DNA from: Stenotrophomonas rhizophila
GTDB taxonomy: Bacteria > Pseudomonadota > Gammaproteobacteria > Xanthomonadales > Xanthomonadaceae
Assembly (NCBI RefSeq): GCF_020857975.1
Contig: NZ_JACWUO010000009.1
Span: 1 to 64,000, forward strand
Reading direction: 5' to 3'
DNA length: 64,000 bases
The position numbers and the translations under genes were made by a program. The notes below the pieces were generated by a model. The model made no database searches, was not told where the DNA came from, and was given only the letters and a program-made list of their open reading frames with translations. Of the stretch, positions 46,116 to 56,625 are shown piece by piece (position 1 is the first letter of the stretch; each line of letters begins with the position of its first letter).

Positions 46116-46157
46116 CCGCCGTCGGTCGCTGTGTGGTGGCGGCCGGCGGCTTTTTTT
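46116..46157 (+). terminator. Terminator of the GTPase/roadblock operon
   Basis: CCGCCG pairs with CGGCGG around an inner CGGTCGC/GCGGCCG stem, followed by a run of seven T. Slightly imperfect but well placed, nine bases after the stop. Confidence 0.65.
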
Positions 46158-46329
46158 CTTCGCCCATGTACCGCGCTATCGCTCGTTATGGGCGACGGGT
46201 TGGCCGTGGTCACCGCAGGCCCTGTGCAAGCCACCAGCCGCTGCCGTATGGTGGGGGCCGGTCATGTGGATGCCGATGCATGCGTGGTCCCGGGTGCCCC
46301 TGTCGAATCTGCCTGCGGCGAGGTCTGCG

Positions 46330-48042
46330 ATGAACGCGCTGGCCGCTCGCCTGGCGATGCTGATCCGCGATGGTTTCGAGGCCTACCATGCGCGCTTCGC
46401 GGCGGTGACACGGCGCGCGCGCGAGCGTTTCCAGGCCCGTGACTGGGCCGGGGCGCGGCAGGATGCGGTGGAGCGCATCGGCCTGTACGACCGCTGCATC
46501 GCCGAGACCGTGGATGCCCTGCGCCGCGCCGCCGGCGATGCGGTCGGCACCCGCGCGCTGTGGCGGCAGGTGCACCCGGCCTATGCGCTGCTGCTGGACG
46601 GGCTGATCGATGCCGAGCTGTACAAGACCTTCTACAACACCCTGGCACGGCGCCTGTTCGCCACCCAGGGCGTGGATGCGGCGATCGAGTTCATGGCGAT
46701 CGACGTGGAGCCCTCCGATGCGATCACCCATCCGGTGGCGCGGCGCAGCTATACGCTGTCGCCGACGCGGCCGGCCGACGCCCTGATGCGGGTACTGGGC
46801 GACTACCGCTTCGATGTCCCCTATGCGCACCAGCTGCGTTGCGCCGCGGCGATCGCCGTGCGCCTGCAGGACGACCTGGCGCACTGGGGCGATTACCCGG
46901 CGCGCAGCATCGAGTTGCTCGATACGGTGTTCTACCGCGAACGCCGCGCCTACCTGGTCGGCCGTGTGTTCGGCGAACATCGCTTCTCGCCGTGCGTGAT
47001 CGCGCTGGTCAACGATGACAAGGGCCTGCGGGCCGACGCGGTGCTGACCCGGCGCCGCGATGTGGCCCATCTGTTCGGGGTGTCGCGCAGCTATTTCCAG
47101 GCCGACCTGGCCACCGTCGGCGATGCGGTGGTGTTCCTGCGCAGCCTGCTGCCGGCCAAGCCGATCGATGAAATCTACACCGTGCTCGGCCGCGCCAAGC
47201 AGGGCAAGACCGAGCGCTACCGTACCTTCTTCCGGCATTTCCACGACCACCCGGACCAGCAGCTGGTGCACGCCGACGGCACCCCGGGCATGGTGATGGC
47301 GGTGTTCACCCTGCCCAGCTACCCGCTGGTGTTCAAGCTGATCCGCGACCGGTTCGCCTGGCCCAAGCGCATGACCCGCGACCAGGTCGAGGAAAAATAC
47401 GCGCTGGTGTTCAACCTGGACCGCGTCGGCCGCCTGCTGGATGCCCAGCCGTACCGGCACCTGCGTTTCCCGCGCGCCCGGTTCTCGCCGATGCTGCGCG
47501 AGGAACTGCTCAGCCAGTGCAGCGGCGGTGTCCGTGAAGAGGGCGATGAGCTGGTGATCGCGCTGTGCTACGTGCAGCGCCGTTTCCGCCCGTTGAACCT
47601 GTACCTGCGCGAGCAGGCGGCAACGGCGCGGCGTGGCGCGGCATTGGACTACGCCCAGGCGATCACCGACATGGCGTGCAACAACATCTTCCCCGGCGAC
47701 ATGCTGCCGAAGAACTTCGGCGTCTCGCGGCATGGCCGGGCGGTGTTCTACGATTACGACGAGCTGTGCCTGGTGACCGACTGCAACTTCCGCGCCTGGC
47801 CTGCCGCACGCGATGCGCAGGAGGCCCTGGCCGACGAGCCGTGGTTCGAGATCGGCCCGCGCGATGTCTTCCCGGAACGCTTCTGGATGTTCATGGGCCT
47901 GCCGGCGGCAGACTTGGCCGCAGTGCGCGAACATTTCGGTCACCTGTTCGACCCGGCGTGGTGGCAGGGCCTGCAGGCCCGCTTTGCGGCCGGCGATTTT
48001 CCGGACACCCCGCCGTACGCGGCCAGCCATCGCTTGGCTTGA
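46330..48042 (+). CDS. aceK: Isocitrate dehydrogenase kinase/phosphatase
   Basis: 570-aa bifunctional enzyme that phosphorylates and dephosphorylates isocitrate dehydrogenase, setting flux between the TCA cycle and glyoxylate shunt. Seen: the AceK-specific N-terminal domain (about 1-310) and a kinase-like C-terminal half with VFKLIRDRF (ATP Lys), and the catalytic [14 protein letters not shown] and FYDYDELC. Start [16 protein letters not shown] aligns with E. coli AceK; earlier ATGs at 46264 lack a site. No aceA or aceB is adjacent. Its classical target is the dimeric Icd, not the monomeric enzyme encoded upstream. Confidence 0.96.
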   Translation: MNALAARLAMLIRDGFEAYHARFAAVTRRARERFQARDWAGARQDAVERIGLYDRCIAETVDALRRAAGDAVGTRALWRQVHPAYALLLDGLIDAELYKTFYNTLARRLFATQGVDAAIEFMAIDVEPSDAITHPVARRSYTLSPTRPADALMRVLGDYRFDVPYAHQLRCAAAIAVRLQDDLAHWGDYPARSIELLDTVFYRERRAYLVGRVFGEHRFSPCVIALVNDDKGLRADAVLTRRRDVAHLFGVSRSYFQADLATVGDAVVFLRSLLPAKPIDEIYTVLGRAKQGKTERYRTFFRHFHDHPDQQLVHADGTPGMVMAVFTLPSYPLVFKLIRDRFAWPKRMTRDQVEEKYALVFNLDRVGRLLDAQPYRHLRFPRARFSPMLREELLSQCSGGVREEGDELVIALCYVQRRFRPLNLYLREQAATARRGAALDYAQAITDMACNNIFPGDMLPKNFGVSRHGRAVFYDYDELCLVTDCNFRAWPAARDAQEALADEPWFEIGPRDVFPERFWMFMGLPAADLAAVREHFGHLFDPAWWQGLQARFAAGDFPDTPPYAASHRLA

Positions 48043-48091
48043 TCGGCAGGGCTGCGCTAGGCTTGCTGCCATCACACAAGGAGCAGGTGCG

Positions 48092-48967
48092 ATGCGTTCA
48101 TCCCATATTCTTGCGCTGGCCCTCGCCTTCGGCGGTGCCGGCATGGCCGTGGCCAACGATGCGGCGGCACAGAACCGGCGCGCGGTGCGCGCGCAGGCCG
48201 AGGCCGCCATGGTGCTGAGCGGCCAGATCGAGATCGGCACGCAAGGCCAGGTCGAGGGCTTCCAGCTGGACCGGCGCGATCAGGTCAACCCGGGGATTGC
48301 CCGGTTTGTCGATGCGCAGGTGCAGGCCTGGCGTTTCGAGCCAGTACTGGTCGACGGTCGCGCGGTGCGTGCGCGCAGCCCGGTCAGCATCCGCCTGGGC
48401 GGCAAGATGCTTGCCGATGGCGGGCAGCAGATCAGCCTGCTGGCGGCCAGTTTTGAAGAATACGATGCGGCTGCTACCGACGAGGTGACCCGGCTGACGT
48501 TTGCGCCGCCGTCCTACCCCGAGGCCGTCTATCGATCGGGCGGGCGCGGTGATGTGCTGCTGCTGTTGCAGGTGGGACGCGACGGCAAGGTGATCGATGT
48601 GGCCACCGAGCAGGTCAACCTGCGCACGGTGGCCAATGAAGCGATCATGCGCCAGATGCGCGATGCGCTTTCCCGGGTCTCGATGGCGGCCGCACGCAAG
48701 TGGACCTTCAAGCCGCCTACCACCGGCCAGAACAAGGACGATGCCAGCTGGACCGTGCGGGTGCCGGTGACATTTGCCCTGCATGGCGACCAGATGCGCT
48801 ACGGCCAATGGGATGCCTACATTCCCGGCCCGCGCCAGCAGGCGCCGTGGCGCGCCGACAAGGCGCTGGGCGCCGATCCCAATGCCGACCTGCTGCCGGC
48901 CGGTGGCGTGTTCATGGCCGATGCGGCCAGCAAGGGGCCGCAACTGCTGACCCCGCTGGGCGGCTGA
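48092..48967 (+). CDS. Periplasmic protein with TonB C-terminal-like domains
   Basis: 291-aa exported protein with a signal peptide (about 1-23, ALAFGGAGMAVA). Two regions carry TonB-C-like strands: about 45-110 (VLSGQIEIGTQGQVEGFQL...VDAQVQAWRFEP) and 150-235 (PPSYPEAVYRSGGRGDVLLL...VSMAAARKWTFKPP). It lacks the N-terminal membrane anchor of a real TonB, so it is a soluble relative of unknown role. AGGAG precedes the ATG. It lies 49 bases after aceK. Confidence 0.82.
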   Translation: MRSSHILALALAFGGAGMAVANDAAAQNRRAVRAQAEAAMVLSGQIEIGTQGQVEGFQLDRRDQVNPGIARFVDAQVQAWRFEPVLVDGRAVRARSPVSIRLGGKMLADGGQQISLLAASFEEYDAAATDEVTRLTFAPPSYPEAVYRSGGRGDVLLLLQVGRDGKVIDVATEQVNLRTVANEAIMRQMRDALSRVSMAAARKWTFKPPTTGQNKDDASWTVRVPVTFALHGDQMRYGQWDAYIPGPRQQAPWRADKALGADPNADLLPAGGVFMADAASKGPQLLTPLGG

Positions 48968-49097
48968 TCCGCACGAGTCTTTTTTCGCAAACCGGCCAGG
49001 GTCGTTTTGCCAGGCTGGCCCTCCGTCAGCACGAGGAATCGTACCTGGAGGCGGCAACGGTGTTGCCGGTGACGGGCCTGCGCGGCGGCTGCCGGCC

Positions 49098-50684
49098 TCA
49101 GCCGGCGCTGGAATGTCCGGCGGCCGGATACACCACGGTGCGGTTGCGGCCCTGTTCCTTGGCCATGTACAGCGCCTTGTCGGCCAGCCGCAGCGCCTGC
49201 AGCGGATCTTCGTGGTAGCTGGGGTAGTGGGCCACGCCCAACGAAATGGTGACCGCACCGACCTCGTCGAAATGTTCGGCGGCCACCTGCCTGCGCAGGC
49301 GCTCGGCGATCTGTGCCGCCGTGGCGGTGTCGATGCCCGGCAGCAGGATCAGGAACTCCTCGCCGCCGTTGCGGCACAGCAGGTCGGTATCGCGCGAATC
49401 GTCGCGCATCAGCTGGGCGATGCGCAGGATCACCGCATCGCCGACCGCATGCCCGAAGCGATCGTTGATGGCTTTGAAGCGGTCGATGTCCAGCGCGACG
49501 ATCCCGAACGGCTGCCCGCGCGCCTGCCAGTCCTCCAGGCCCTGCTGCAGTCCGCGGCGGTTCTGCAGGCCGGTCAGCGGGTCGGTCATGCTGGCCCGGT
49601 TGAGCTTGCCGATCCGGTCCTGGAGCAGGTTGAAGCTGTACAGCAGCGCCTGCTTGAGGTGGGCCACTTCGTAGTACCAGGCGCGGATGCCGGCGACATG
49701 GCCGATGGCGATGCCGGTGTCGCGGTTCTGCACGTTGCGCGCCAGCTGCCACAGCGGCAGCGAGATGCGCCGCGCGAACCACCAGGTAACCAGCAGCGAC
49801 AGCACGCCCAGCGGAATCGCGTTCCAGATCACCGCCGACATCAGCCGCGACAGCGGCGCCAGAGTGGCCGCGGTCGGGCGCTGGGCGACCACGCCCCAGC
49901 CCACGCTGGGCACCGGCGCATAGCCGGCCAGCATGGGCACGCCGCGGCTGTTGCGCACCTGCTGCGCACCGCTATGGCCCTGGCTGACCGCCTGCACCAC
50001 CGGGTTCTCCAGCGCGAACTGGCCGATCCGCTGCGGATCGATGTGGTACAGGATGCGGCCGTTGCGGTCGACCACGTACAGGTAGGAGCCGTCGCGGTAG
50101 TGATGCTTGCCCAGCAGGGTCTGCAGGATGCTGCGCTGGCGCAGGTAGATGGTGCCGCTGACGTAGCCCTGGTACGCGCCCTGGGTATTGAAGATCGGGT
50201 GCGAGATCGCCACCAGCAGACGCCCGGTGGCCGACCGGTAGGGGTTGCTGATGTAGGGTTCGCGGCGCTCCAGGGCTTCGGCGTTGCCCTGGCTGTTGAG
50301 CACCACGCCCTGCAGCGCCAGGCTCTGCGGCGAGGTGGCCAGCACGGTGCCGGCCGCATCCACCACCAGCACCGAGTTGAAGCTGTTGGTCTGCAGCTGC
50401 AGGCGCGCGGCCTCCGCTGCCAGTTCGTCGCGGTCGTGCGCGCGCCGGCCCAGGGTGGTGGCGCTGTAGGCCAGCTGCTGCTGTGCCGACAGGATGAAGT
50501 TCTGGGTGGTCTCGGCCAGCTTGCCGGCGTATACCCGGTTGGCTTCCAGGGTATTGCCGATCAGCTGTTCGCGCTGCACCCGGTAACTGGCGTGCAGGGT
50601 ATTGGCCAGGGTGACCACGGCGCTGAGCAGGGCCAGGCCAAGGATCAATTTTCCCAGGTTCAGGCGGGAGGACAACGGAGGCAT
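49098..50684 (-). CDS. Diguanylate cyclase with periplasmic dCache sensor
   Basis: 528-aa membrane protein that makes cyclic di-GMP. A first membrane helix (about 12-30), a periplasmic double-Cache domain (about 40-270; DRNGRILYHID strand), a second helix (about 285-305) and a HAMP-like linker are followed by a GGDEF domain (about 360-515). The active site is intact: LDIDRFKAINDRFGHAVGD and NGGEEF. An RxxD inhibition site is not obvious. Signal unknown; Cache domains bind small metabolites. Its product could feed Clp, which senses cyclic di-GMP in relatives. Confidence 0.92.
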   Translation of the reverse strand: MPPLSSRLNLGKLILGLALLSAVVTLANTLHASYRVQREQLIGNTLEANRVYAGKLAETTQNFILSAQQQLAYSATTLGRRAHDRDELAAEAARLQLQTNSFNSVLVVDAAGTVLATSPQSLALQGVVLNSQGNAEALERREPYISNPYRSATGRLLVAISHPIFNTQGAYQGYVSGTIYLRQRSILQTLLGKHHYRDGSYLYVVDRNGRILYHIDPQRIGQFALENPVVQAVSQGHSGAQQVRNSRGVPMLAGYAPVPSVGWGVVAQRPTAATLAPLSRLMSAVIWNAIPLGVLSLLVTWWFARRISLPLWQLARNVQNRDTGIAIGHVAGIRAWYYEVAHLKQALLYSFNLLQDRIGKLNRASMTDPLTGLQNRRGLQQGLEDWQARGQPFGIVALDIDRFKAINDRFGHAVGDAVILRIAQLMRDDSRDTDLLCRNGGEEFLILLPGIDTATAAQIAERLRRQVAAEHFDEVGAVTISLGVAHYPSYHEDPLQALRLADKALYMAKEQGRNRTVVYPAAGHSSAG

Positions 50685-50901
50685 GCGGTCGAGTAGCCGG
50701 CAGGTGCTGCGCCAACCGGGAATGCGGATGGAACGGCAACGATGGAGCGGTCAGGAGCGCACTGCGTGGCGTCGATCCGGCGCGCCTGCGCGCCCGTTCC
50801 ACGACGACCCCGCCCCCGGGCGGACAACAGATCTTGCCGCGGATTATTGCGGATTCCGCAGGCGCGTGGGTGAAGCCGCGGCCACGGGCCGGCCCGCAAT
50901 C

Positions 50902-50924
50902 GTAGTGCCGGTCGCTGGCCGGCA
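50902..50924. repeat. Single GTAG palindrome
   Basis: GTAGTGCCGGTCGCTGGCCGG, one SMAG-type element in the 312-base gap between rho and the diguanylate cyclase gene. The remainder of that gap holds the rho terminator and no gene. Confidence 0.65.
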
Positions 50925-50940
50925 AGCTGGGCAATCCAGC

Positions 50941-50972
50941 AAACAAAAACCCGCCATTCGCATGGCGGGTTT
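50941..50972 (-). terminator. rho terminator
   Basis: On the minus strand, AAACCCGCCAT, loop GCGA, ATGGCGGGTTT then TTTGTTT, 25 bases after the rho stop. Confidence 0.9.
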
Positions 50973-50996
50973 CTGAAGGTGTCGCGTTCGGTGGAG

Positions 50997-52769
50997 TTAC
51001 CGCTTCATCGAACCGAAGAACTCGTCGTTGGACTTGGTGTTCTTCATCTTGTCGAGCAGGAATTCCATCGCGGCCATTTCATCCATCGGATGCAGCAGCT
51101 TGCGCAGGATCCAGATCTTCTGCAGCAGTTCCGGTTCGATCAGCAGGTCTTCGCGGCGGGTGCCGGAGCGGTTGATGTCGATGGCCGGGAACACGCGCTT
51201 TTCGGAGATGCGGCGGCTCAGGTGCACTTCGCTGTTGCCGGTGCCCTTGAACTCTTCGTAGATCACCTCGTCCATCTTGCTGCCGGTATCGACCAGCGCG
51301 GTGGCGATGATGGTCAGGCTGCCGCCTTCCTCAACGTTGCGCGCCGCGCCGAAGAAGCGCTTGGGACGGTGCAGGGCGTTGGCGTCCACACCACCGGTGA
51401 GCACCTTGCCGGAGCTGGGCACCACGTTGTTGTAGGCGCGCGCCAGGCGGGTGATCGAGTCGAGCAGGATCACCACGTCCTTCTTGTGCTCGACCAGGCG
51501 CTTGGCACGCTCGATCACCATTTCGGCAACCTGCACGTGACGGGCGGCCGGCTCGTCGAAGGTGGAGCTGATGACTTCGCCGCGCACGGTGCGCTGCATT
51601 TCGGTCACTTCTTCCGGGCGTTCGTCGATCAGCAGCACGATCAGGTGCACGTCCGGATGATTGGTGGTGATCGCCGTGGCCACCTGCTGCATCATCATCG
51701 TCTTGCCGGCCTTGGGCTGGGACACGATCAGCGAACGCTGTCCCTTGCCCTGCGGTGCCATCAGATCGAGGATGCGGCCGGTGATGTCTTCGGACGAACC
51801 GTTGCCGCGTTCCAGGGTGAAGCGCTTGCGCGGGAACAGCGGGGTCAGGTTCTCGAACAGCACCTTGTTCTTCGACGCTTCCAGCGGCTCACCATTGATG
51901 GTGTCCACGATCGACAGCGCGAAGTAGCGCTCGCCGTCCTTGGGGAAGCGGATGCGACCGGACAGATGATCGCCGGTGCGCAGGTTGAAGCGACGGATCT
52001 GGCTGGGCGAAATGTAGGTATCGTCCGGGCCGGCCAGGTAGCTGGCTTCGGCGGCGCGCAGGAAACCGAAGCCGTCCGGCAGGATTTCCAGCACGCCGTC
52101 GGCGGCCACGCCGTCGCCATGGCGGGTCAGCACCTTGAGCAGGGCGAAGATCACGTCCTGCTTGCGGGCGCGCGCCACGCCTTCGGAGATCTGCAGCTGC
52201 TCGGCGATTTCCAGCAGCTTCTGCGCCGGCATGCGCTTGAGGTCGCTCAGCGAATAGACCGGGAAGCCTTCGGGCACGTTGGCCTGCTGGCTGCGCACGA
52301 ACGGCTGCTGCGGCTCGTTGTTGTCCTGCGGCATGCCGTCGTCGTTGTAGCGATCGCCACCGCGGTTGCGGTCGCGGCGATTGCGGAAACGGTCGCGGCG
52401 GTTGCCCTGACCTTGGCCTTGGCCCTGACCTTGGTTCTGGCCTTGGTTTTGGCCCTGGCCCTGGTACGGGTTCTGCCCGCCCTTGGGGGCGTTGTTGCCA
52501 TTGGGGTTGCGCTGGCCACCGTCGCTGGTGTCCTGCTGCGCGCCGCCCTGGCCATGCGATGCATCGCCGGCCGGAGCCTGCTGCTGCGGCGCCGACGAAG
52601 CGGCAACCGGCGCCGGCGCGTCAGGCGCGGCAGCCAGGGGCAGGCCATGTTGTGCGGGGGGGGAGCCTGCCTCGGTAGCGGTGGCGGCCTTGGCAACGCG
52701 GGGCTTGCGCACGCGCTTCTCGGCAGGCGCGTCGGCGCTCCCGGGTTCGGAAGTAGTGATATCGGACAA
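50997..52769 (-). CDS. rho: Transcription termination factor Rho with long N-terminal extension
   Basis: 590-aa hexameric RNA helicase that ends transcription at rut sites. The canonical protein begins near residue 171 ([15 protein letters not shown]) with the RNA-binding cold-shock domain; the ATPase has [11 protein letters not shown] (P-loop), [13 protein letters not shown] and [13 protein letters not shown]. The first 170 residues are disordered: Ala/Pro-rich, then Gln/Gly/Asn-rich (about 73-122) and Arg-rich ([15 protein letters not shown]). Actinobacteria and some other bacteria have N-terminal inserts that bind RNA or phase separate; xanthomonads share a shorter form. The gene lies downstream of trxA, as in E. 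coli. Confidence 0.97.
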   Translation of the reverse strand: MSDITTSEPGSADAPAEKRVRKPRVAKAATATEAGSPPAQHGLPLAAAPDAPAPVAASSAPQQQAPAGDASHGQGGAQQDTSDGGQRNPNGNNAPKGGQNPYQGQGQNQGQNQGQGQGQGQGNRRDRFRNRRDRNRGGDRYNDDGMPQDNNEPQQPFVRSQQANVPEGFPVYSLSDLKRMPAQKLLEIAEQLQISEGVARARKQDVIFALLKVLTRHGDGVAADGVLEILPDGFGFLRAAEASYLAGPDDTYISPSQIRRFNLRTGDHLSGRIRFPKDGERYFALSIVDTINGEPLEASKNKVLFENLTPLFPRKRFTLERGNGSSEDITGRILDLMAPQGKGQRSLIVSQPKAGKTMMMQQVATAITTNHPDVHLIVLLIDERPEEVTEMQRTVRGEVISSTFDEPAARHVQVAEMVIERAKRLVEHKKDVVILLDSITRLARAYNNVVPSSGKVLTGGVDANALHRPKRFFGAARNVEEGGSLTIIATALVDTGSKMDEVIYEEFKGTGNSEVHLSRRISEKRVFPAIDINRSGTRREDLLIEPELLQKIWILRKLLHPMDEMAAMEFLLDKMKNTKSNDEFFGSMKR

Positions 52770-52991
52770 GTGCTGGATTCCTCGCTAGAAGGTGCGAGCG
52801 CCCGGCAGGGCAGCGAACGTTGGGAAAGGATCTGGAGAGAACGGCGTCCAGAAGGTGCGGCGCGCGAATGCGGCCGGATATGCCGACACTAACACCGGCT
52901 CGCGGCGGCGCGCAAGCCGGGTGGGGCAGGGTCATTCATGCGGGCGATGGGCCCGCGTGGCAGCCGGGGGTGGGCCGGCTGCCTGCGTCGA

Positions 52992-53321
52992 TCAGGCCAG
53001 GGCCTTGTCGAGCATGCCGGCCAGCTGGGCCTTGCCGACCGCGCCGATCTGCTGCGCCTGGACTTCACCGTCCTTGAACACCAGCAGCATCGGGATCGAG
53101 CGCACGTGGTACTTGGCGGCCAGGGCGCGGTTCTGGTCCACGTTGACCTTGGCGATCTTGGCGCGGCCGTTGTAGGCGTCGGCCAGTTCGTCCAGGGCGG
53201 GGGCGATCATCTTGCACGGGCCACACCATTCGGCCCAGAAATCGACCAGCACCGGTTCCTTGGAATTCAGCACTGCGCTATCGAAGTCGGCGTCGCCGAC
53301 ATGTACAACCTTGTCGCTCAT
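52992..53321 (-). CDS. trxA: Thioredoxin 1
   Basis: 109-aa redox protein that reduces disulfides in cytoplasmic proteins, recharged by thioredoxin reductase. The active site WCGPC is at residues 32-36, and the cis-Pro loop SIPMLLVF is intact. Length as in E. coli. The longer upstream frame is shadow. trxA lies upstream of rho and divergent from rhlB, a conserved arrangement. Confidence 0.97.
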   Translation of the reverse strand: MSDKVVHVGDADFDSAVLNSKEPVLVDFWAEWCGPCKMIAPALDELADAYNGRAKIAKVNVDQNRALAAKYHVRSIPMLLVFKDGEVQAQQIGAVGKAQLAGMLDKALA

Positions 53322-53861
53322 CTTGGTCTCTCGTTTGGAGTGCACCCGGCCGGGCCGGAGGAGGTTGAACCTGGACGACGCCGACCGGCGCCATCTTCGT
53401 CTGCTGCCTCTTGGCCGCGCGGGCGGCCAGCGGTGCGTCAAGGGGCTGCCCCGACGCTCACGGCGGGCAGTGTACCCCTATCGTCGCGGGCGGACAGGCG
53501 TGCCCTGGAAAGAAGCGTCCTGCCATCGCCACCCCGCGTGCCGGTAGCTGGCAGGTTCTATATAGGGGGCGAAGGCGACCGCTTCCAGCGCCTCCGGCCG
53601 GCCTGTTCAACTGCCGGCAGGCGCGGTGAATACGCGGCCGGCGGCGCGCATCGGGAGCGTTGCCTGCTGTCTCGTCGGGTTTTGAGACGCCCGACGGCGG
53701 TTTGCCGCCGACATTGCGCTAAACTGGGACATTGTGCGGCGCCCCAGGACCCAGGTCCGGCCCCGCCTTCCCCGGCGCAGGGGCCGCTAAGGCGACGGTG
53801 CCCTCCCCAAGATTGCAAGCCACCCGCACCTCTGCCGGGCTGGCCTTACCAAGACGGACAC
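53322..53861. other. Gene-free 540-base spacer between trxA and rhlB
   Basis: Divergent regulatory spacer. Open frames here are shadows without start signals. I see a GGCGG-TTTG-CCGCC hairpin near 53694 and a TATATAG near 53561, but no -10/-35 pair I would defend. RhlB leaders in other bacteria can be autoregulatory, so a long leader would not surprise. Confidence 0.5.
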
Positions 53862-55580
53862 ATGAGCGACAAACCGCTGACCGATTTGACCTTCTCCACT
53901 TTCGACCTGCATCCGACCCTGCTTGCGGGCCTGGAGGCGGCTGGTTTCACCCGCTGCACGCCGATCCAGGCACTGACCCTGCCGGTGGCACTGCCCGGGG
54001 GCGATGTCGCCGGCCAGGCCCAGACCGGTACCGGCAAAACCCTGGCGTTCCTGGTCGCGGTGATCAATCGCCTGCTGACCCGTCCGGCACTGGCCGACCG
54101 CAAGCCGGAAGACCCGCGCGCGCTGATCCTGGCCCCGACCCGCGAGCTGGCCATCCAGATCCACAAGGACGCGGTCAAGTTCGGCTCGGACCTGGGCCTG
54201 CGCTTTGCGCTGGTCTACGGCGGGGTGGACTACGACAAGCAGCGCGAGATCCTGCAGCAGGGCGTGGATGTGATCATCGCCACCCCCGGCCGCCTGATCG
54301 ACTACGTCAAGCAGCACAAGGTGGTCTCGCTGCACGCCTGCGAGATCTGCGTGCTCGACGAAGCCGACCGCATGTTCGATCTGGGCTTCATCAAGGACAT
54401 CCGCTTCCTGCTGCGACGCATGCCCGAGCGCAGCACGCGCCAGACCCTGCTGTTCAGCGCCACGCTCAGCCACCGCGTGCTGGAGCTGGCCTATGAGCAC
54501 ATGAACGAGCCGCAGAAGCTGGTGGTGGAGAGCGAGTCGATCACCGCCGCGCGGGTGCGCCAGCGCATCTACTTCCCGGCCGACGAAGAGAAGATCCCGC
54601 TGCTGCTGGGCCTGCTGTCGCGCAGCGAAGGCGCGCGCACCATGGTGTTCGTCAACACCAAGGTATTCGTCGAGCGCGTGGCGCGTTCGCTGGAAAAGGC
54701 CGGTTACCGGGTCGGCGTGCTGTCCGGCGATGTGCCGCAGAAGAAGCGCGAAAGCCTGCTCAACCGCTTCCAGAAGGGCCAGCTGGAAATCCTGGTGGCC
54801 ACCGACGTGGCCGCCCGCGGCCTGCATATCGACGGCATCAAGTACGTCTACAACTACGACCTGCCGTTCGATGCCGAAGACTACGTGCACCGCATCGGCC
54901 GTACCGCCCGCCTGGGCGAGGAAGGCGATGCGATCAGCTTCGCCTGCGAACGCTATGCGATGGGCCTGCCGGACATCGAGGCCTATATCGAGCAGAAGAT
55001 CCCGGTCGAGCCGGTCACCAGCGAAATCCTGACCTCGCTGCCGCGCCCGGAGCGCGCACCGGCCGAGCCGGGTGAAGAAGGCGACGAGAACGAGAGCGTC
55101 GGCCAGATCTTCCGCGAGGCCCGCGAAGCGCGTGCCGCCGAGGAACAGCGCCGTGGCGGTGGCAGCAGCAGCCGCGGTGGCAAGCCGTCGTCGGCCGGCC
55201 GCGGCGAGCGCCGTGGTCCGGGCGAGCGCAGCGCCGGCACCGGTGCCGATGGCAAGCCGCGCCGTGAGCGCAAGCCGCGCGTGGAAGGCGAGCAGCCGCT
55301 GGCCGAAGAAGCCGCCAAGCCGCAGGACGTGGTGGCCCCGGTCGACGCGCCGAGCGCGGCCGACAGCCCGGCGGTGGAAGGCGAGCGAGCACCGCGCAAG
55401 CGTCGCCGCCGTCGCCACGGCCGTCCGGTCGAAGGCGCCGAAGGCGCGGCAGCCACCGGCCCGGTAACCCCGGTGCAGGTCACCGCCAAGCCGATGCGCG
55501 GCACCCCGGCCGCCGACCCGAGCGCGTCGTTCCTGACCCGCATCGGCCGCAAGATCCGCCGGATGCTGTCCGGTTCGTAA
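53862..55580 (+). CDS. rhlB: ATP-dependent RNA helicase RhlB
   Basis: 572-aa DEAD-box helicase that unwinds RNA for the degradosome. Motifs: AQTGTGKT (53-60), PTRELA, GG, TPGRL, DEAD ([10 protein letters not shown]), SAT (LFSATLS), and HRIGRTAR in the second RecA domain. The core ends near 385. The tail (about 390-572) is disordered, with Arg/Gly/Ser-rich and [10 protein letters not shown] segments, longer than in E. coli RhlB (421 aa) and probably RNA- or RNase E-binding. Start [11 protein letters not shown] gives the conserved N-terminus; it diverges from trxA-rho. Confidence 0.96.
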   Translation: MSDKPLTDLTFSTFDLHPTLLAGLEAAGFTRCTPIQALTLPVALPGGDVAGQAQTGTGKTLAFLVAVINRLLTRPALADRKPEDPRALILAPTRELAIQIHKDAVKFGSDLGLRFALVYGGVDYDKQREILQQGVDVIIATPGRLIDYVKQHKVVSLHACEICVLDEADRMFDLGFIKDIRFLLRRMPERSTRQTLLFSATLSHRVLELAYEHMNEPQKLVVESESITAARVRQRIYFPADEEKIPLLLGLLSRSEGARTMVFVNTKVFVERVARSLEKAGYRVGVLSGDVPQKKRESLLNRFQKGQLEILVATDVAARGLHIDGIKYVYNYDLPFDAEDYVHRIGRTARLGEEGDAISFACERYAMGLPDIEAYIEQKIPVEPVTSEILTSLPRPERAPAEPGEEGDENESVGQIFREAREARAAEEQRRGGGSSSRGGKPSSAGRGERRGPGERSAGTGADGKPRRERKPRVEGEQPLAEEAAKPQDVVAPVDAPSAADSPAVEGERAPRKRRRRRHGRPVEGAEGAAATGPVTPVQVTAKPMRGTPAADPSASFLTRIGRKIRRMLSGS

Positions 55581-55590
55581 GGCCCGGTGC

Positions 55591-55885
55591 AGGTAGCCCC
55601 CGATCGTTGGTCGGTGGCATGCCTCGTCTGGAGCACAGCCCCCTTGGTAAGGGGGCGGCCGCGAAGCGGCGGGGGTTCGGGTGCCGATAAGCCGGGGTCC
55701 ACGGTTTGCGCAGCCAACCGTGGGGCGACAGCGCGAATGCGATGTCGCTCTCCCCTTGGTAAGGGGGCGGCCGCGAAGCGGCGGGGGCTCGGGTGCCGAT
55801 AAGCCGGGGCCCACGGTTTGCGCAGCGAACCGTGGGGCGACAGCGCGAATGCGATGTCGCTCCCCCCGACCAACGATCGGCACCT
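55591..55885. repeat. 112-bp tandem duplication framed by inverted GTAG arms
   Basis: Two 112-base copies, 55639-55750 and 55751-55862, about 96% alike by eye, each with CCCCTTGGTAAGGGG, GCGGCCGCGAAGCGGC and CACGGTTTGCGCAG palindromes. The left flank carries CCGATCGTTGGTCGG (55599 on) and the right flank its inverse CCGACCAACGATCGG (to about 55880). No gene lies in the 358-base rhlB-ftsE gap; open frames cross the repeat only as shadows. Confidence 0.85.
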
Positions 55886-55938
55886 GCCGTCTGACACCCC
55901 ACCTCCACGCAGCCACCCTCGTCCTGCATAATCAGGCA

Positions 55939-56625
55939 ATGAGCGTCCTGCGTTTTGACAATGTCAGCAAACAATACGCCGGCGGCCACCAGGCACTGGT
56001 GGACGTCAGCTTCGATGTCGCGCCCGGGGAAATGCTGTTCGTCACCGGCCATTCCGGTGCCGGCAAGAGCACCCTGCTCAAGTTGATCCACCTCGACGAG
56101 CGGCCCAGCCGCGGCGCGGTGATCTTCGATGAGCGCAACCTGCTCAAGGTGCGCGGCGGCAGCATCCCGCGCCATCGCCGCCAGGTCGGTGCGGTCTACC
56201 AGGACCACCGCCTGCTGATGGACCGCAGCATCGCCGAGAACGTGGCGCTGCCGTTGATCCTGCGCGGTACCCGGCGTGGCGAGATCGGCAAGCGGGTGCG
56301 TTCGGTGCTGGAGCGGATGGGCCTGGGCCACCGCGAGAAGGCGCTGCCCTCGCAGCTGTCGGCCGGTGAGCAGCAACGCGTCGGCATCGCCCGCGCGATT
56401 GTCGGCGAGCCCAAGCTGCTGGTGGCCGATGAACCCACCGGCAACCTCGATCCCACCCTGGCGGCGGAAATCATGGCCCTGTTCGCCGAGCTGCCCGAGC
56501 GCGGCACCAGCGTGCTGGTGGTCAGCCACGACCTGGCCCTGCTGCGGCACATGCGCAAGCGCGTGCTGATCCTGGACCACGGCAAGCTGATCGACGACAT
56601 CTCGCCGCAGGACCTGGCCGAATGA
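55939..56625 (+). CDS. ftsE: Cell-division ATP-binding protein FtsE
   Basis: 228-aa ABC ATPase that with FtsX controls peptidoglycan hydrolases at the division septum. Walker A GHSGAGKST (37-45), Walker B LLVADEPTGNLD and H-loop VVSHD are present. The signature is LSAGEQQR, with Ala where most ABC proteins have Gly. Start MSVLRFDNVSKQYAGG; no good Shine-Dalgarno. Overlaps ftsX by four bases (ATGA). Confidence 0.95.
   Translation: MSVLRFDNVSKQYAGGHQALVDVSFDVAPGEMLFVTGHSGAGKSTLLKLIHLDERPSRGAVIFDERNLLKVRGGSIPRHRRQVGAVYQDHRLLMDRSIAENVALPLILRGTRRGEIGKRVRSVLERMGLGHREKALPSQLSAGEQQRVGIARAIVGEPKLLVADEPTGNLDPTLAAEIMALFAELPERGTSVLVVSHDLALLRHMRKRVLILDHGKLIDDISPQDLAE

Noticed and set aside
55639..55862. 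112-base duplication as an insertion sequence
   Set aside because: Too short, no transposase frame, no target-site duplication seen.
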